Both the position numbers and the translations under genes were made by a program. The notes under the pieces were generated by a model. The model saw nothing but the letters and a program-made list of their open reading frames with translations. It had not been told where the DNA came from and made no database searches. This document shows positions 8,871 to 16,831 of a stretch of 64,000 nt of DNA, piece after piece (the stretch's first letter is position 1; each line of letters opens with the position of its first letter). Source of the stretch: Ensifer sp. USDA 6670 (GTDB taxonomy: Bacteria; Pseudomonadota; Alphaproteobacteria; Rhizobiales; Rhizobiaceae); contig ATWE01000009.1 of the NCBI GenBank assembly GCA_000421085.1, positions 124,001 through 188,000 on the forward strand. Reading direction: 5' to 3'.

Positions 8871-9272
8871 ATGCCAAGCGAAACATGTCACTGCATCGTG
8901 CTGCGCCAAGCCTCCCGAAAGGTCTCGTCCTATTACGACGAGGCGCTGGCGCCGCTCGGCGTGAATATCGGCCAGTTCAGCCTGCTGCGCAACATCAACC
9001 GCCTGGAGCCGGTCTCGCTCACTGAGCTGGCTGGCAAGGTGGAACTCGACCGCTCGACGGTGGGCCGCAATACGAAAGTGCTGGAGCGCATGGGACTGGT
9101 CGCGATAGGTCACGGTGAAGACCAGCGGGAGGCCATGCTGACATTGACGGAGAAGGGCCGCCATCTTCTCGAGAAAGGGGCTCCCCTTTGGGACAGTGTC
9201 CAGGAGAATATCGAGATCCGGCTCGGACCGGAGAAGACGAAGCAACTGCTGGATCTCCTTAGAGCACTCTGA
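8871..9272 (+). CDS. MarR-family transcriptional regulator
   Basis: 133 residues from the ATG at 8871 (an in-frame TTG at 8835 would place the operator palindrome inside the coding region, so it is rejected). The family's winged helix-turn-helix is clear: SLTELAGKVELDRSTVGRNTKVLERMGLVA, followed by the wing DQREAMLTLTEKG and a C-terminal dimerisation helix. MarR proteins repress their own gene and neighbouring efflux or catabolic genes and release DNA on binding small phenolic ligands or on oxidation; a CHC motif near the N-terminus could be redox-active, though this is speculative. It is followed 73 nt later by an MFS transporter, and both genes carry the same palindrome upstream. Confidence 0.9.
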   Translation: MPSETCHCIVLRQASRKVSSYYDEALAPLGVNIGQFSLLRNINRLEPVSLTELAGKVELDRSTVGRNTKVLERMGLVAIGHGEDQREAMLTLTEKGRHLLEKGAPLWDSVQENIEIRLGPEKTKQLLDLLRAL

Positions 9273-9286
9273 TTTTATCCAAAAAC

Positions 9287-9300
9287 GGGCATATACCCGC
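9287..9300. promoter_or_regulatory. Probable MarR operator O2
   Basis: CGGGCATATACCCG differs by one base from the perfect palindrome upstream of the MarR gene. It lies between the regulator stop and the transporter ribosome-binding site (AGGAAAGG at 9330), so it probably lets the regulator control the transporter independently of readthrough. Confidence 0.75.
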
Positions 9301-9345
9301 AAAAATTCGCCGCCACTGCGGCAAAATCAGGAAAGGCACGACGAA

Positions 9346-10641
9346 ATGATCTCCGATGGCGCCGCCCGCTGGATGGCCGGCAGAAATCTTCATTATGGAT
9401 GGGTGGTCGCCGCCACCACTTTCCTCACCATGCTGGCAACAGCCGGCGCTATGGGCTCGGCCGGCGTTATGATCCAGCCGCTTCACGAGGAATTTGGCTG
9501 GGACATTGCCGATATTTCCTCGGCCATGGCCGTCCGTCTCGTGCTCTTCGGCCTGCTCGGGCCGTTCGCCGCCGCGTTCATGAACCATTTTGGCGTGCGG
9601 CAGGTAGTCACGACGGCACTGGCGTTCATCATGGGCGGCCTCATCGTCTCGCTGTTCATGACCGAAGTCTGGCAGCTTGTGGCACTTTGGGGCGTGGTAA
9701 TCGGCATCGGCACCGGCATGACCGCGCTGGTGCTCGGCGCGACGGTTGCGGCTCGTTGGTTCTCCACGCGCCGGGGACTCGTCGTCGGCCTGATGACCGC
9801 GAGCAATGCAACCGGCCAGCTCGTTTTCCTTCCTCTTCTCGCCGCTTTGACCGAAGCCTATGGGTGGCGCGCGGCGCTGACGGTCACCGTTGCCGTCATC
9901 GCGGCAGCCATGTTGCTGGTGCTCCTCCTGATGCGGGATCATCCCGCCGATGTCGGTCTGCCAGCCTTTGGCGACACTGCTGTGTCGAAGCCGCCGAAGC
10001 AGGACCACAAGCTGCTGGCGACGCTTGTCTCTCCGCTCGTCGCGCTCCGCGAAGCAACCCGCAGCGCCACTTTCTGGGTCCTGTTCGGAACCTTCTTCGT
10101 GTGCGGGCTTTCCACCAACGGACTTATCCAGACGCACTGGATCTCCATCTGCGGCGATTTCGGTATGGCTGCGGTAACGGCGGCGAGCACGCTGGCCGTG
10201 ATCGGCATCTTCGACTTCTTCGGTACGATCTTTGCCGGCTGGCTCTCCGACCGCTATGACAATCGCCGGCTGCTTTTCTGGTTCTACGGCCTGCGTGGTT
10301 TGTCGCTGATCTACCTGTCTCTTTCGGGCTTCAGCTTCGTAGAATTGTCGGTCTTTGCGGTCTTCTACGGCCTCGACTGGGTGGCGACCGTTCCGCCGAC
10401 GGTTAAGATCGCAGCCGAGAAATTCGGACGCGAAAAGGCTGGCCTCGTCTTCGGCTGGGTGTTTGCCGGGCATCAGCTTGGCGCGGCGACTGCCGCCTTC
10501 GGTGCCGGCTACGTCAAGAGCGACTTCGACACATACATGCCGGCATTGCAGATCGCTGGCGTCATGTGCGTGATCGCCGCGATCTCGGTTCTGCTGTTGA
10601 GGAAGCCGGGTTCGGCGACCATGGTGCCGCAAACGGCGTAG
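9346..10641 (+). CDS. Major facilitator superfamily transporter
   Basis: 431 residues with about 12 hydrophobic segments and the central cytoplasmic loop near residue 215 (HPADVGLPAFGDTAVSKPPK). The signature loop GWLSDRYDNRRLLFW follows a transmembrane segment in the second half. It resembles monocarboxylate/oxalate-formate antiporter-like members (MFS OFA/MCT type: HYGWVVAATTF at the N-terminus). The ATG at 9346 has AGGAAAGG upstream; a longer frame runs back into the MarR gene but is out of keeping with the family. Presumably repressed by the upstream MarR protein through the 9287 palindrome. The substrate is unknown; an organic acid or aromatic compound would fit both families. Confidence 0.85.
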   Translation: MISDGAARWMAGRNLHYGWVVAATTFLTMLATAGAMGSAGVMIQPLHEEFGWDIADISSAMAVRLVLFGLLGPFAAAFMNHFGVRQVVTTALAFIMGGLIVSLFMTEVWQLVALWGVVIGIGTGMTALVLGATVAARWFSTRRGLVVGLMTASNATGQLVFLPLLAALTEAYGWRAALTVTVAVIAAAMLLVLLLMRDHPADVGLPAFGDTAVSKPPKQDHKLLATLVSPLVALREATRSATFWVLFGTFFVCGLSTNGLIQTHWISICGDFGMAAVTAASTLAVIGIFDFFGTIFAGWLSDRYDNRRLLFWFYGLRGLSLIYLSLSGFSFVELSVFAVFYGLDWVATVPPTVKIAAEKFGREKAGLVFGWVFAGHQLGAATAAFGAGYVKSDFDTYMPALQIAGVMCVIAAISVLLLRKPGSATMVPQTA

Positions 10642-10797
10642 CGTAGATCGGGGTGGCCGTCCGGAGCGGGCCTGTCCAGCCCATGGTTTTGGGGGAGAGC
10701 CTTCGTTATCGCGCCAATCCCAGGCATGGCGGCCAAGTTCCTGCTGGCGATAAAGGAAGCAAGATTGGAGTTGCCTTGCGTCCGGAGGCTTGCCGCC

Positions 10798-12045
10798 TCA
10801 ATAATCGACGACGCGATCGTCGGTGGGGTCCGCCCATCGGGTGTTCGGGACAACGGAAAACCAGCCGGGGCGGGAGGGATCCCGGTCGTAGGGATAGCCG
10901 CCGAGCGTCTTATGGAGGTCGGCGTACTGCCCGAGCTTGTCGCGATCGAGCTCGACCCCGAGACCGGGCGCCGTCGGTACCTTGATGGCGCCGTTCTCGT
11001 AGCGCATCGGGCCGCCGACGATGATATCGTCGGTCAGCTGGTGATAATGCGCATCCGCGTGGAAGACGAGGTTCGGGAGAACCGCGCCGAGATGCAGCAT
11101 CGTGGCGAGCTGGATGCCGAGTTCGCCTGACGAATGCACCGCGATGCCGAGCTGGAAGGTCTCGCAGACGCCCGCCGCCTTCACGCAGGGGCGGATGCCG
11201 CCCCAGAAGGTGGTGTCGAGCAGGATCACGTCCACGGCGGGATTGAGGATATTGGCGGCCAGCTGCTCGAAATTCACAACGACGGTATTGGTGGCGAGCG
11301 GCATGGTCGTGTTCTCGCGCACCCGCCGCATGCCGTTCAACCCCCAGGTGGGGTCCTCGTAATAGTCGTTGTTGAGATCCTCGATGCCCTTGGCGAAACG
11401 GATCGCCTCCTCGACACTGAACGCCGCGTTCGGGTCGTAGCGGACGCTGTCGGGGCCGAGGGCCTTCGCCCAAGCGCGAAAGACCTCCAGCTCGTAATCC
11501 GGCGCGAAGACGCCGCTCTTCAGCTTGTGCGAGGTGAATCCGCACTTCTTTTTCAGCGCCAGCGTCTGCTCGATGAGCTGATCCGCCGTGCGCGTCTCGC
11601 CCTCGCCGGTGTCCTTGTTGGGAAGGCGGAAAAACATGTAGCTGGCAAAAGGCACCGTATCGCGCATCCTGCCGCCGAGGAGATCGCAGACGGGCACGCC
11701 GAGAAATTTCCCCATGATGTCGAGACTGGCGAACTCGATGGCGGCATGCATCTGGGTACGGTTGTTGTAGAGGCTGGCGGTCGGGTTGCAGATCATGAAG
11801 CGGAGATTTTCCAGCTCGAAGGGATCATGGCCGACGAGATAGGGCTTCAGCGCCCGGAACGCCGCCTAGGCGCTCTCCCCTCCTCCGCCCATTTCGCCGA
11901 GGCCGATGATGCCCACATCGGTTTCCACCTCGACGATGGTACGCACGAACCGCCCCCAATGTGCGCCATTGGAATGACGCAGCGGCGCCTCCAGCGGAAC
12001 GGTGACGGTGGTCGCGCGAATGTCGGTGATCCTGGGTGGCTTCAT
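10798..12045 (-). pseudogene. Glucarate dehydratase-like enolase-superfamily gene interrupted by an in-frame TAG
   Basis: Read from ATG 12045 (TTGGAG upstream) the frame encodes the enolase-superfamily capping domain up to residue 59 ([10 protein letters not shown]), meets TAG at 11866-11868, and then continues in exactly the same frame with [19 protein letters not shown] and the complete barrel domain to 10798. Without the stop it would be a normal 415-residue protein. Catalytic landmarks of the glucarate dehydratase group are present after the stop: the KxK pair in HKLKSG, metal ligands in DPNAAFS and YEDPT, the ATN motif, and the histidine of AVHSSGE. The family dehydrates acid sugars to 2-keto-3-deoxy sugar acids. 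It is the last gene of the SMP-30/SDR/AGE operon. Re-initiation at the Met at 11796 would yield only a barrel lacking its N-terminal capping segment. It is either a recent nonsense mutation or a sequencing error. Confidence 0.85.
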
Positions 12046-12134
12046 GGGAGGCTCCAATGCAGGCTTGCTGGTGCGAAGGCTAGGGCGGACGTGGCAGGCG
12101 ACGGCCTGCCGTGTCCGCCGGGAAACGGCCCCTC

Positions 12135-13331
12135 CTATTGCGCCTCCCCCAGCACGCGCAGGATTTCGTAGCAGGCACCGAATGGATGGTAGTCGGTCTT
12201 GCCTGCAGGGCTCTTGATGTCGCTCTGCTTCACACCGTCGGGCGAGAGAATGCGGAACCAGCAGCCGTATTCGTGATCGATCAGGTGCCGCCAGCTGTAG
12301 CGCCAGAGCCTTTCGTAATCCTGCTTGTAGCGTTCCCGGCCGGTGCGTGCGGCGAGCGCGGCCGCGGCCGCAATCGTCTCGCAATGGACCCAATGATATT
12401 TGTCGAGGTCGTAGAGCTTGCCGTCGGGGCCGTAGCTGTAATGCATGCCGCCGAATTCGAGGTCGGCGCTCTTCGCCAAGGCCGTCTCGTAGAGAAGCAC
12501 GGCTTTCGGCAGGATCCAGTCCTGCGGGCGATAGCGCTCGAGGATCAGGAGCAGCTTGGTCCATTCCGTCATGTGGCCCGGCTGGTAGCCGTAGGGACGG
12601 AAGAGGTGCTTCGGATCGTCCTTGTTGTAATCCCAGTCGATCGACCAGTCCTCGCGATAGTGCTCCCAGACCACGTCCTGAGTGTTGGCGGCAAGCTCGA
12701 CGCAGATGCGGCGGGCGAGCGTTTCGGCGCGGTCCAGGTAACGGATCTCGCCGGTCGCTTCGTAGGCCGCCAGCATCGCCTCGGTCATGTGCATGTTGGC
12801 GTTCTGCCCCCGATAGGGCGAAGTCGCCCCCCAGTCGCGGCTGATTTCGTCCTTGTAGAGTTCGCGGTCCGGCTCCCAGAAGCGGCTTTCGAGCAGATCC
12901 CAGGTCTGCGAAACCCGGGCGCCCATACCGGGAATTCCGGCCTTCATGGCCGTCGCATAGGCGAGCAACACGAAGGCGTGGCCGTAGCAATGCTTCGTCG
13001 CATCCGCGGCATCGCGGCCGCGCATCAGCCAGAAATAGCCGCCATGCTCCGGATCGCGATGAACTTCGTCGAGATATCTTACGCCATGGGCGGCCGCTTC
13101 CGCGAAGTCCGTTCGCTCGAACAGCACCGCGGCAGTCGCATAGTTGACGATGAAGCGCGTGGTGGAGACGAGGTGCTGGGTCTTCCGGTCGGTGATGAAA
13201 CCGTCGTCGCGGTATTCGTTGTAATAGCCTCCGTCTTCCTCGTTGAGGCAGATCGGATGGTAGAAATCCATGATCTCGCGCATATGGGCGAGCAGGAAGT
13301 CTTTCGAGCGAAAATCGGGAAGCGGTTTCAT
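12135..13331 (-). CDS. AGE-family (N-acylglucosamine 2-epimerase-like) sugar isomerase/epimerase
   Basis: 398 residues, matching the (alpha/alpha)6-barrel AGE/YihS family. Conserved features include [12 protein letters not shown] near residue 30, the histidine-containing [12 protein letters not shown] segment, [35 protein letters not shown] and the C-terminal DHEYGCWFR. Members epimerise or isomerise free sugars such as N-acylglucosamine/mannosamine, mannose/fructose or glucose/mannose. The start (13331) is placed 14 nt after the SDR stop, so the gene is within the same operon; the frame is open further upstream but that part is arginine-rich and gene-unlike. In this operon it probably feeds an aldose or ketose into the oxidation route. 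Confidence 0.85.
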   Translation of the reverse strand: MKPLPDFRSKDFLLAHMREIMDFYHPICLNEEDGGYYNEYRDDGFITDRKTQHLVSTTRFIVNYATAAVLFERTDFAEAAAHGVRYLDEVHRDPEHGGYFWLMRGRDAADATKHCYGHAFVLLAYATAMKAGIPGMGARVSQTWDLLESRFWEPDRELYKDEISRDWGATSPYRGQNANMHMTEAMLAAYEATGEIRYLDRAETLARRICVELAANTQDVVWEHYREDWSIDWDYNKDDPKHLFRPYGYQPGHMTEWTKLLLILERYRPQDWILPKAVLLYETALAKSADLEFGGMHYSYGPDGKLYDLDKYHWVHCETIAAAAALAARTGRERYKQDYERLWRYSWRHLIDHEYGCWFRILSPDGVKQSDIKSPAGKTDYHPFGACYEILRVLGEAQ

Positions 13332-13345
13332 GACGGGCCTTCCGG

Positions 13346-14131
13346 TCAATCTGGAATGACGATGCCGAGCTTGGAAAGAGCGCCGCCGTCGATCTTGATG
13401 TCGGCGCCGGTGATGAAGCGGGCCTTGTCGCCGGCGAGGAAGGCAACCAGCTCCGCGACTTCGGACGGTTTGCCGACGCGGCCCAGCGGATGTCCTTTGC
13501 CCCAGGCTTCGAGGGTCGCCTCGGCGGTGCCTTCGCCTTTCCACAGATCGGCGGCCCAGCGCAGCATCGGGGTATCGATGGAGGCGGGGCACACGGCATT
13601 GACCGTGATATTGTCTCCGGCGTGATCCAGCGCCATGGCGCGCACGAGTGCATTGATCGCGCCTTTGCTCGCCGTATAGGCGGCGACGCCCGCCTGCGAA
13701 GCATAGGCCTGCACGGAAGAGATGGCGACGATCGCGCCGCCGCCGCGCTTGCGCATTTCCGGAATGGCGAACTTGGAGGCGAGAAAGATGCCCTTCAGAT
13801 TGATGTCGAGAACGTCGTCCCAGACCTCATCCGGCGTGTCGACCACGGTGCCGTAGCGCTGGATGCCGGCGCAGCAGGCAAGAATGTCGACGCCCCCGTA
13901 ACGCGATACCGCGGCCTGAACCGCCGCTTCCATGTCGGCCGTGGAGCGGACGTCGCCGACGAACCCGGCGGCATTGTCCCCGATGGAAGCCACGGCCTCG
14001 TCGACCGAAGCCTTGTCGTTCGCCACGATCGTCACCTTGCCGCCGCCGGCAGCAAAGCGGTGGGCACAGGCGAGACCCATGCCGAGGCTGCCGCCGGTGA
14101 CGATGATGCTCTTGCCATTGAAATCGCTCAT
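13346..14131 (-). CDS. SDR-family oxidoreductase
   Basis: 261 residues, classical short-chain dehydrogenase: cofactor motif [10 protein letters not shown] near the N-terminus, the NAG-equivalent region CCAGI, and the catalytic set Ser (AISSVQAY) with YTASK. Its start codon overlaps the SMP-30 stop by one base (TGATG), which implies translational coupling. With a sugar-lactonase partner directly upstream, the likely role is NAD(P)-dependent oxidation of an aldose to its lactone, or of a sugar-acid hydroxyl; the substrate itself cannot be read from sequence. Confidence 0.9.
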   Translation of the reverse strand: MSDFNGKSIIVTGGSLGMGLACAHRFAAGGGKVTIVANDKASVDEAVASIGDNAAGFVGDVRSTADMEAAVQAAVSRYGGVDILACCAGIQRYGTVVDTPDEVWDDVLDINLKGIFLASKFAIPEMRKRGGGAIVAISSVQAYASQAGVAAYTASKGAINALVRAMALDHAGDNITVNAVCPASIDTPMLRWAADLWKGEGTAEATLEAWGKGHPLGRVGKPSEVAELVAFLAGDKARFITGADIKIDGGALSKLGIVIPD

Positions 14132-15066
14132 CACGCTGTCTCCGAAACAGAAGGGAACTTGTCGGACGCCTGCCCGAATTTCGGCTCTTCGACGCCGTGT
14201 CCCACGCCCTCGACCGCGAATAGCCCGCCCTCCAGCGGATGCATATCGAGATGATCGTTCGTCATGGTGAAACGCGCCGAGGTCACGTAGAGGGTGGAAA
14301 GGTCCGTGCCGCCGAATGTGCAGCTCGTAGGCCAGCTTGCCGGCAGCTCGATAAGTTGCATGAGACGGCCGGCTCCGTCGAACCCCGCGACGGCCGCGCC
14401 TCCCGCCACCCGGCAGTTCCAGAGCCGGTCGTCCGCATCGAGGCAGGAACCGTCCGGCAGGCCGCGCGCGAAGCCGGCCACGATGGTGCGCCGGTTGTCG
14501 ATCCTCCCGGCGGCAAGGTCGCAATCGAACACGTAGATTTCGTTCGCGAGCGTGTCGGCGAAGAAGAAGCGGTTGTCCAGCGTCCAACCCATGGTGTTGG
14601 TGATGCCGTATTCGTTAGGCGTAAGCTGCGACACGTGACCGGCGGGATCGATGCGGTAGACCGCGCCCGATTGCCGGTCCATGACCTTCGGTGAGCCGCC
14701 TGCGTCAAGATTGCTCTGCATCGTCGCGACCCAGAAGGAGCCGTCCGGTGCGACGCGCCCCTCGTTGAGTCGATTTTCCGGCAAATCCGGCTCCGGCACG
14801 GCAAACTCCTCGAAAGGCCCGCCGGGCGTCCACAGGCAGACGTTGCGGCTGAGGCCGACGATGAACCCGCCATCCGTCCGCATGCCGATCGACGTCACGA
14901 AGTCCGGCGCCAGCCATGTGTCATGACGGCCGTTTTCCGGTTCGAGCCGATGAATGCGTTTGCCGACGATATCGACCCAGTAAAGTGCCTTCTCGCCCCC
15001 GGACCAAAGAATGCTCTCGCCGACGACGTCCTTCGCATCGAGGAGCAGGGAAACCGCGGCACTCAT
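14131..15066 (-). CDS. SMP-30/gluconolactonase-type sugar lactonase
   Basis: 311 residues with the six-bladed propeller motifs of the SMP-30/LRE family: GESILWSGGEKALYWVDI at the N-terminus (metal-binding Glu), NEGRVAPDGSFWVATM, YGITNTMGWTLDNRFFFADTL and DGSCLDADDRLWNCRVAGG with the metal-binding Asn and Asp residues in the expected blades. The enzyme hydrolyses sugar lactones to the free sugar acids. It is the first gene of a minus-strand operon (lactonase, SDR, AGE epimerase, dehydratase-like pseudogene). The shared region with the divergent GntR gene carries two copies of TTGTATGCAA, so GntR control is likely. No strong ribosome-binding site is seen at ATG 15066. Confidence 0.9.
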   Translation of the reverse strand: MSAAVSLLLDAKDVVGESILWSGGEKALYWVDIVGKRIHRLEPENGRHDTWLAPDFVTSIGMRTDGGFIVGLSRNVCLWTPGGPFEEFAVPEPDLPENRLNEGRVAPDGSFWVATMQSNLDAGGSPKVMDRQSGAVYRIDPAGHVSQLTPNEYGITNTMGWTLDNRFFFADTLANEIYVFDCDLAAGRIDNRRTIVAGFARGLPDGSCLDADDRLWNCRVAGGAAVAGFDGAGRLMQLIELPASWPTSCTFGGTDLSTLYVTSARFTMTNDHLDMHPLEGGLFAVEGVGHGVEEPKFGQASDKFPSVSETA

Positions 15067-15154
15067 GGCCGTGTCATGAATTCGATACGCAACGCCGTAG
15101 GACGTTGCCGCTTGCGGTCAGCCATCGGTGTCCTCCAAAATCCCGTTTGCATTC

Positions 15155-15254
15155 TTGTATGCAAGATTCAAGAAAGCGTCAAGAGAGCTTCAATGGTGAG
15201 TAGCAAACGGAACGCTGCCCCGGTATTCTGCCCGCAATGGACGATTGCATACAA
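15155..15254. promoter_or_regulatory. Two oppositely oriented GntR-type operator candidates
   Basis: TTGTATGCAA at 15155-15164 and its exact reverse complement TTGCATACAA at 15245-15254 lie in the divergent region between the lactonase operon and the GntR gene, 90 bp centre to centre. Each resembles the short TTGTATACAA-like palindromes reported for FCD-type GntR regulators. The second copy is 23 nt upstream of the regulator's start codon, the first is 89 nt upstream of the lactonase start. Confidence 0.65.
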
Positions 15255-15276
15255 AAATACATAGGGCTCTCAATTT

Positions 15277-15966
15277 ATGACGCGTGACATTAAAATCTCG
15301 GCCGCGGAGCATTGCTACCGCACGCTTTCGCGTAAGATCATCGGGCTCGAGCTGAAGCCGAACGAGCCGATCGGCGAGCATGCGCTGGCCGGGCTCCTCG
15401 GGGTCAGCCGTACGCCCGTGCGCGAGGCCCTGTCGCGGCTGAGTGCGGAAGGACTTGTCGACCTCCGGTCACGGGCAGGCGTCGTGGTGGCGCCGATCCG
15501 CATGGACGCGGTCAGGACCGCCCAATTCGTTCGCGAACAGCTGGAGCTGGCGATCGTTGCCGAAGCGGCGCAGCAATCGAACCGCCGCGTTCTGCTCGGG
15601 ATACGCCAGGCCATCGAGGAGCAGGAGCTCGCTATCCTCGAGGACAACCCCGACCTGTTTTTCGAGTGCGACGAACGCATGCACGCGCTTTACTGCAGCC
15701 TCGCGGGCCGCGACGGTGTCTGGGCCTTCATCTCGGACGCCAAGAAGCATATGGACCGGGTCCGCCGTCTGTCGATACAGGCGGATCAACTCGACCAGCT
15801 GGTCGAGGATCACCGGCGCGTTCTCGAGGCGGTGAGCGAAGGGGACGCGACCCGGGCCCAGGAGATCATGCGGCTGCATCTGCGGCGCGCGATGGTCGAT
15901 CTGGGCGAGCTTGCGCAGCGGTTTTCGTCCTATTTTGCGGTGGACCCCGCAGGCAACGCCCGTTAG
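15277..15966 (+). CDS. GntR-family regulator, FCD domain
   Basis: 229 residues. The winged HTH occupies residues 5-72 (IGEHALAGLLGVSRTPVREALSRLSAEGLV) and the FCD all-helical effector domain the rest, with the metal/ligand residues of the family in FECDERMHALYC and HRRVLEAVSEGDATRAQEIMRLHL. FCD regulators typically sense sugar acids or other carboxylates. It is divergent from the lactonase/SDR/AGE operon and very probably represses it through the twin TTGTATGCAA sites; another GntR gene follows downstream in the same direction. Confidence 0.92.
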   Translation: MTRDIKISAAEHCYRTLSRKIIGLELKPNEPIGEHALAGLLGVSRTPVREALSRLSAEGLVDLRSRAGVVVAPIRMDAVRTAQFVREQLELAIVAEAAQQSNRRVLLGIRQAIEEQELAILEDNPDLFFECDERMHALYCSLAGRDGVWAFISDAKKHMDRVRRLSIQADQLDQLVEDHRRVLEAVSEGDATRAQEIMRLHLRRAMVDLGELAQRFSSYFAVDPAGNAR

Positions 15967-16026
15967 GTCGCTTCAGTCGAGCGGTTGCTTCCGCAGCGCC
16001 TCCCAAACAGATTTTGCAATTCGGCA

Positions 16027-16083
16027 TTGACAACAGTCGAAGGCGTATCTATTCACAGGTCAGCGCACACCTATCGGATAGGT
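16027..16083 (+). promoter_or_regulatory. Sigma-70-like promoter with adjoining 15-bp palindrome
   Basis: TTGACA (16027-16032), 17-nt spacer and TATTCA (16050-16055) form a good housekeeping promoter. Directly downstream, ACCTATCGGATAGGT (16069-16083) is a perfect inverted repeat with 7-bp arms, placed where a bound repressor would cover the transcription start and early leader of the FadR-type gene that begins at 16095. This is most simply an autoregulatory operator. Confidence 0.65.
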
Positions 16084-16094
16084 TGGAGGTCAGC

Positions 16095-16829
16095 TTGATA
16101 GAGCTAAAGGCGGAGGAAGAGTCCTCATCCGGACGTTCAGGCGCGGAGGGGCTGCTCGGCGGCGTCATGTCTGCCGTGAAGACCCATATCCGCGAAAACG
16201 GTCTTCAGGTCGGCGATTCGCTGCCGAGCGAGGGGGCCTTTGCCGAAAAGCTGGGCGTATCCCGCAGCGTCGTGCGCGAGGCCTATCGTTCGCTTGCCGC
16301 GCTGACGCTGATCGACATCGGTAATGGCCGGCGTCCGCGGGTGGCCGCGCCCAAGGCGGACGTGCTGGCACTGGTGACCGACCATGCGGTGCATACCGAC
16401 CAGGTGACGATCCAGCAGATTTTCGATGTCCGCCGGACTGTCGAGCGCCGCACCGTCGTGCTGGCAGCCATGCGCCGCACCGACAAGGAAGCCGCCGAGA
16501 TCGTCGCGCTTGCCGAAGCGATGCAGCGGGATTTCGACCAGCCGGTCAGGGTCATGGAGCACGATATCGCCTTTCACGAAGCGATCGGCACGGCGTCCCG
16601 CAACCCGATGTTCGCGCTGATCGTCGGCTCCTTCCATGTCGTGACGCGCCATACCTGGCCGATCGGCTGGGCGAGCCGCGGCAGCAATGAGACGCGGCAG
16701 GAAAGTATCGACGGCCACATGACCATCGCGCAGGCCATCGCCAACGGCGACCCGGCGAAAGGCGAGGAGGCGATGGTCGAGCATTTCGATCTGACGGTAA
16801 AGGCGCTTTTGGCGGCAGGAGTTTATTGA
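16095..16829 (+). CDS. GntR-family regulator, FadR/FCD subfamily
   Basis: 244 residues from TTG 16095, chosen because GGAGG (16085-16089) sits 5 nt upstream; ATG 16167 is an alternative lacking such a site. HTH: GDSLPSEGAFAEKLGVSRSVVREAYRSL, preceded by a helix typical of the FadR group, then an FCD domain with VMEHDIAFHEAIGTASRNP and the DGHMTIAQAIANGD segment. It is followed 2 nt later by an enolase-superfamily gene whose ribosome-binding site lies inside it, so the regulator is co-transcribed with its likely target. It probably responds to the sugar acid handled by that enzyme. Confidence 0.9.
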   Translation: MIELKAEEESSSGRSGAEGLLGGVMSAVKTHIRENGLQVGDSLPSEGAFAEKLGVSRSVVREAYRSLAALTLIDIGNGRRPRVAAPKADVLALVTDHAVHTDQVTIQQIFDVRRTVERRTVVLAAMRRTDKEAAEIVALAEAMQRDFDQPVRVMEHDIAFHEAIGTASRNPMFALIVGSFHVVTRHTWPIGWASRGSNETRQESIDGHMTIAQAIANGDPAKGEEAMVEHFDLTVKALLAAGVY

Positions 16830-16831
16830 GC

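Noticed and set aside
9259-10632. Minus-strand open frame of 457 codons over the MFS gene
   Set aside because: Antisense of a membrane protein gives polar, charge-rich nonsense; no ribosome-binding site.
10785-10799. Short GAGGC/GCCTC stem at the end of the dehydratase-like pseudogene
   Set aside because: Only 5 bp and overlapping the stop codon; too weak to call a terminator.
12111-13625. Long plus-strand open frame of 504 codons over the AGE gene
   Set aside because: It is antisense to the AGE-family gene, which has family motifs and proper starts; in high-GC DNA long antisense frames are common.
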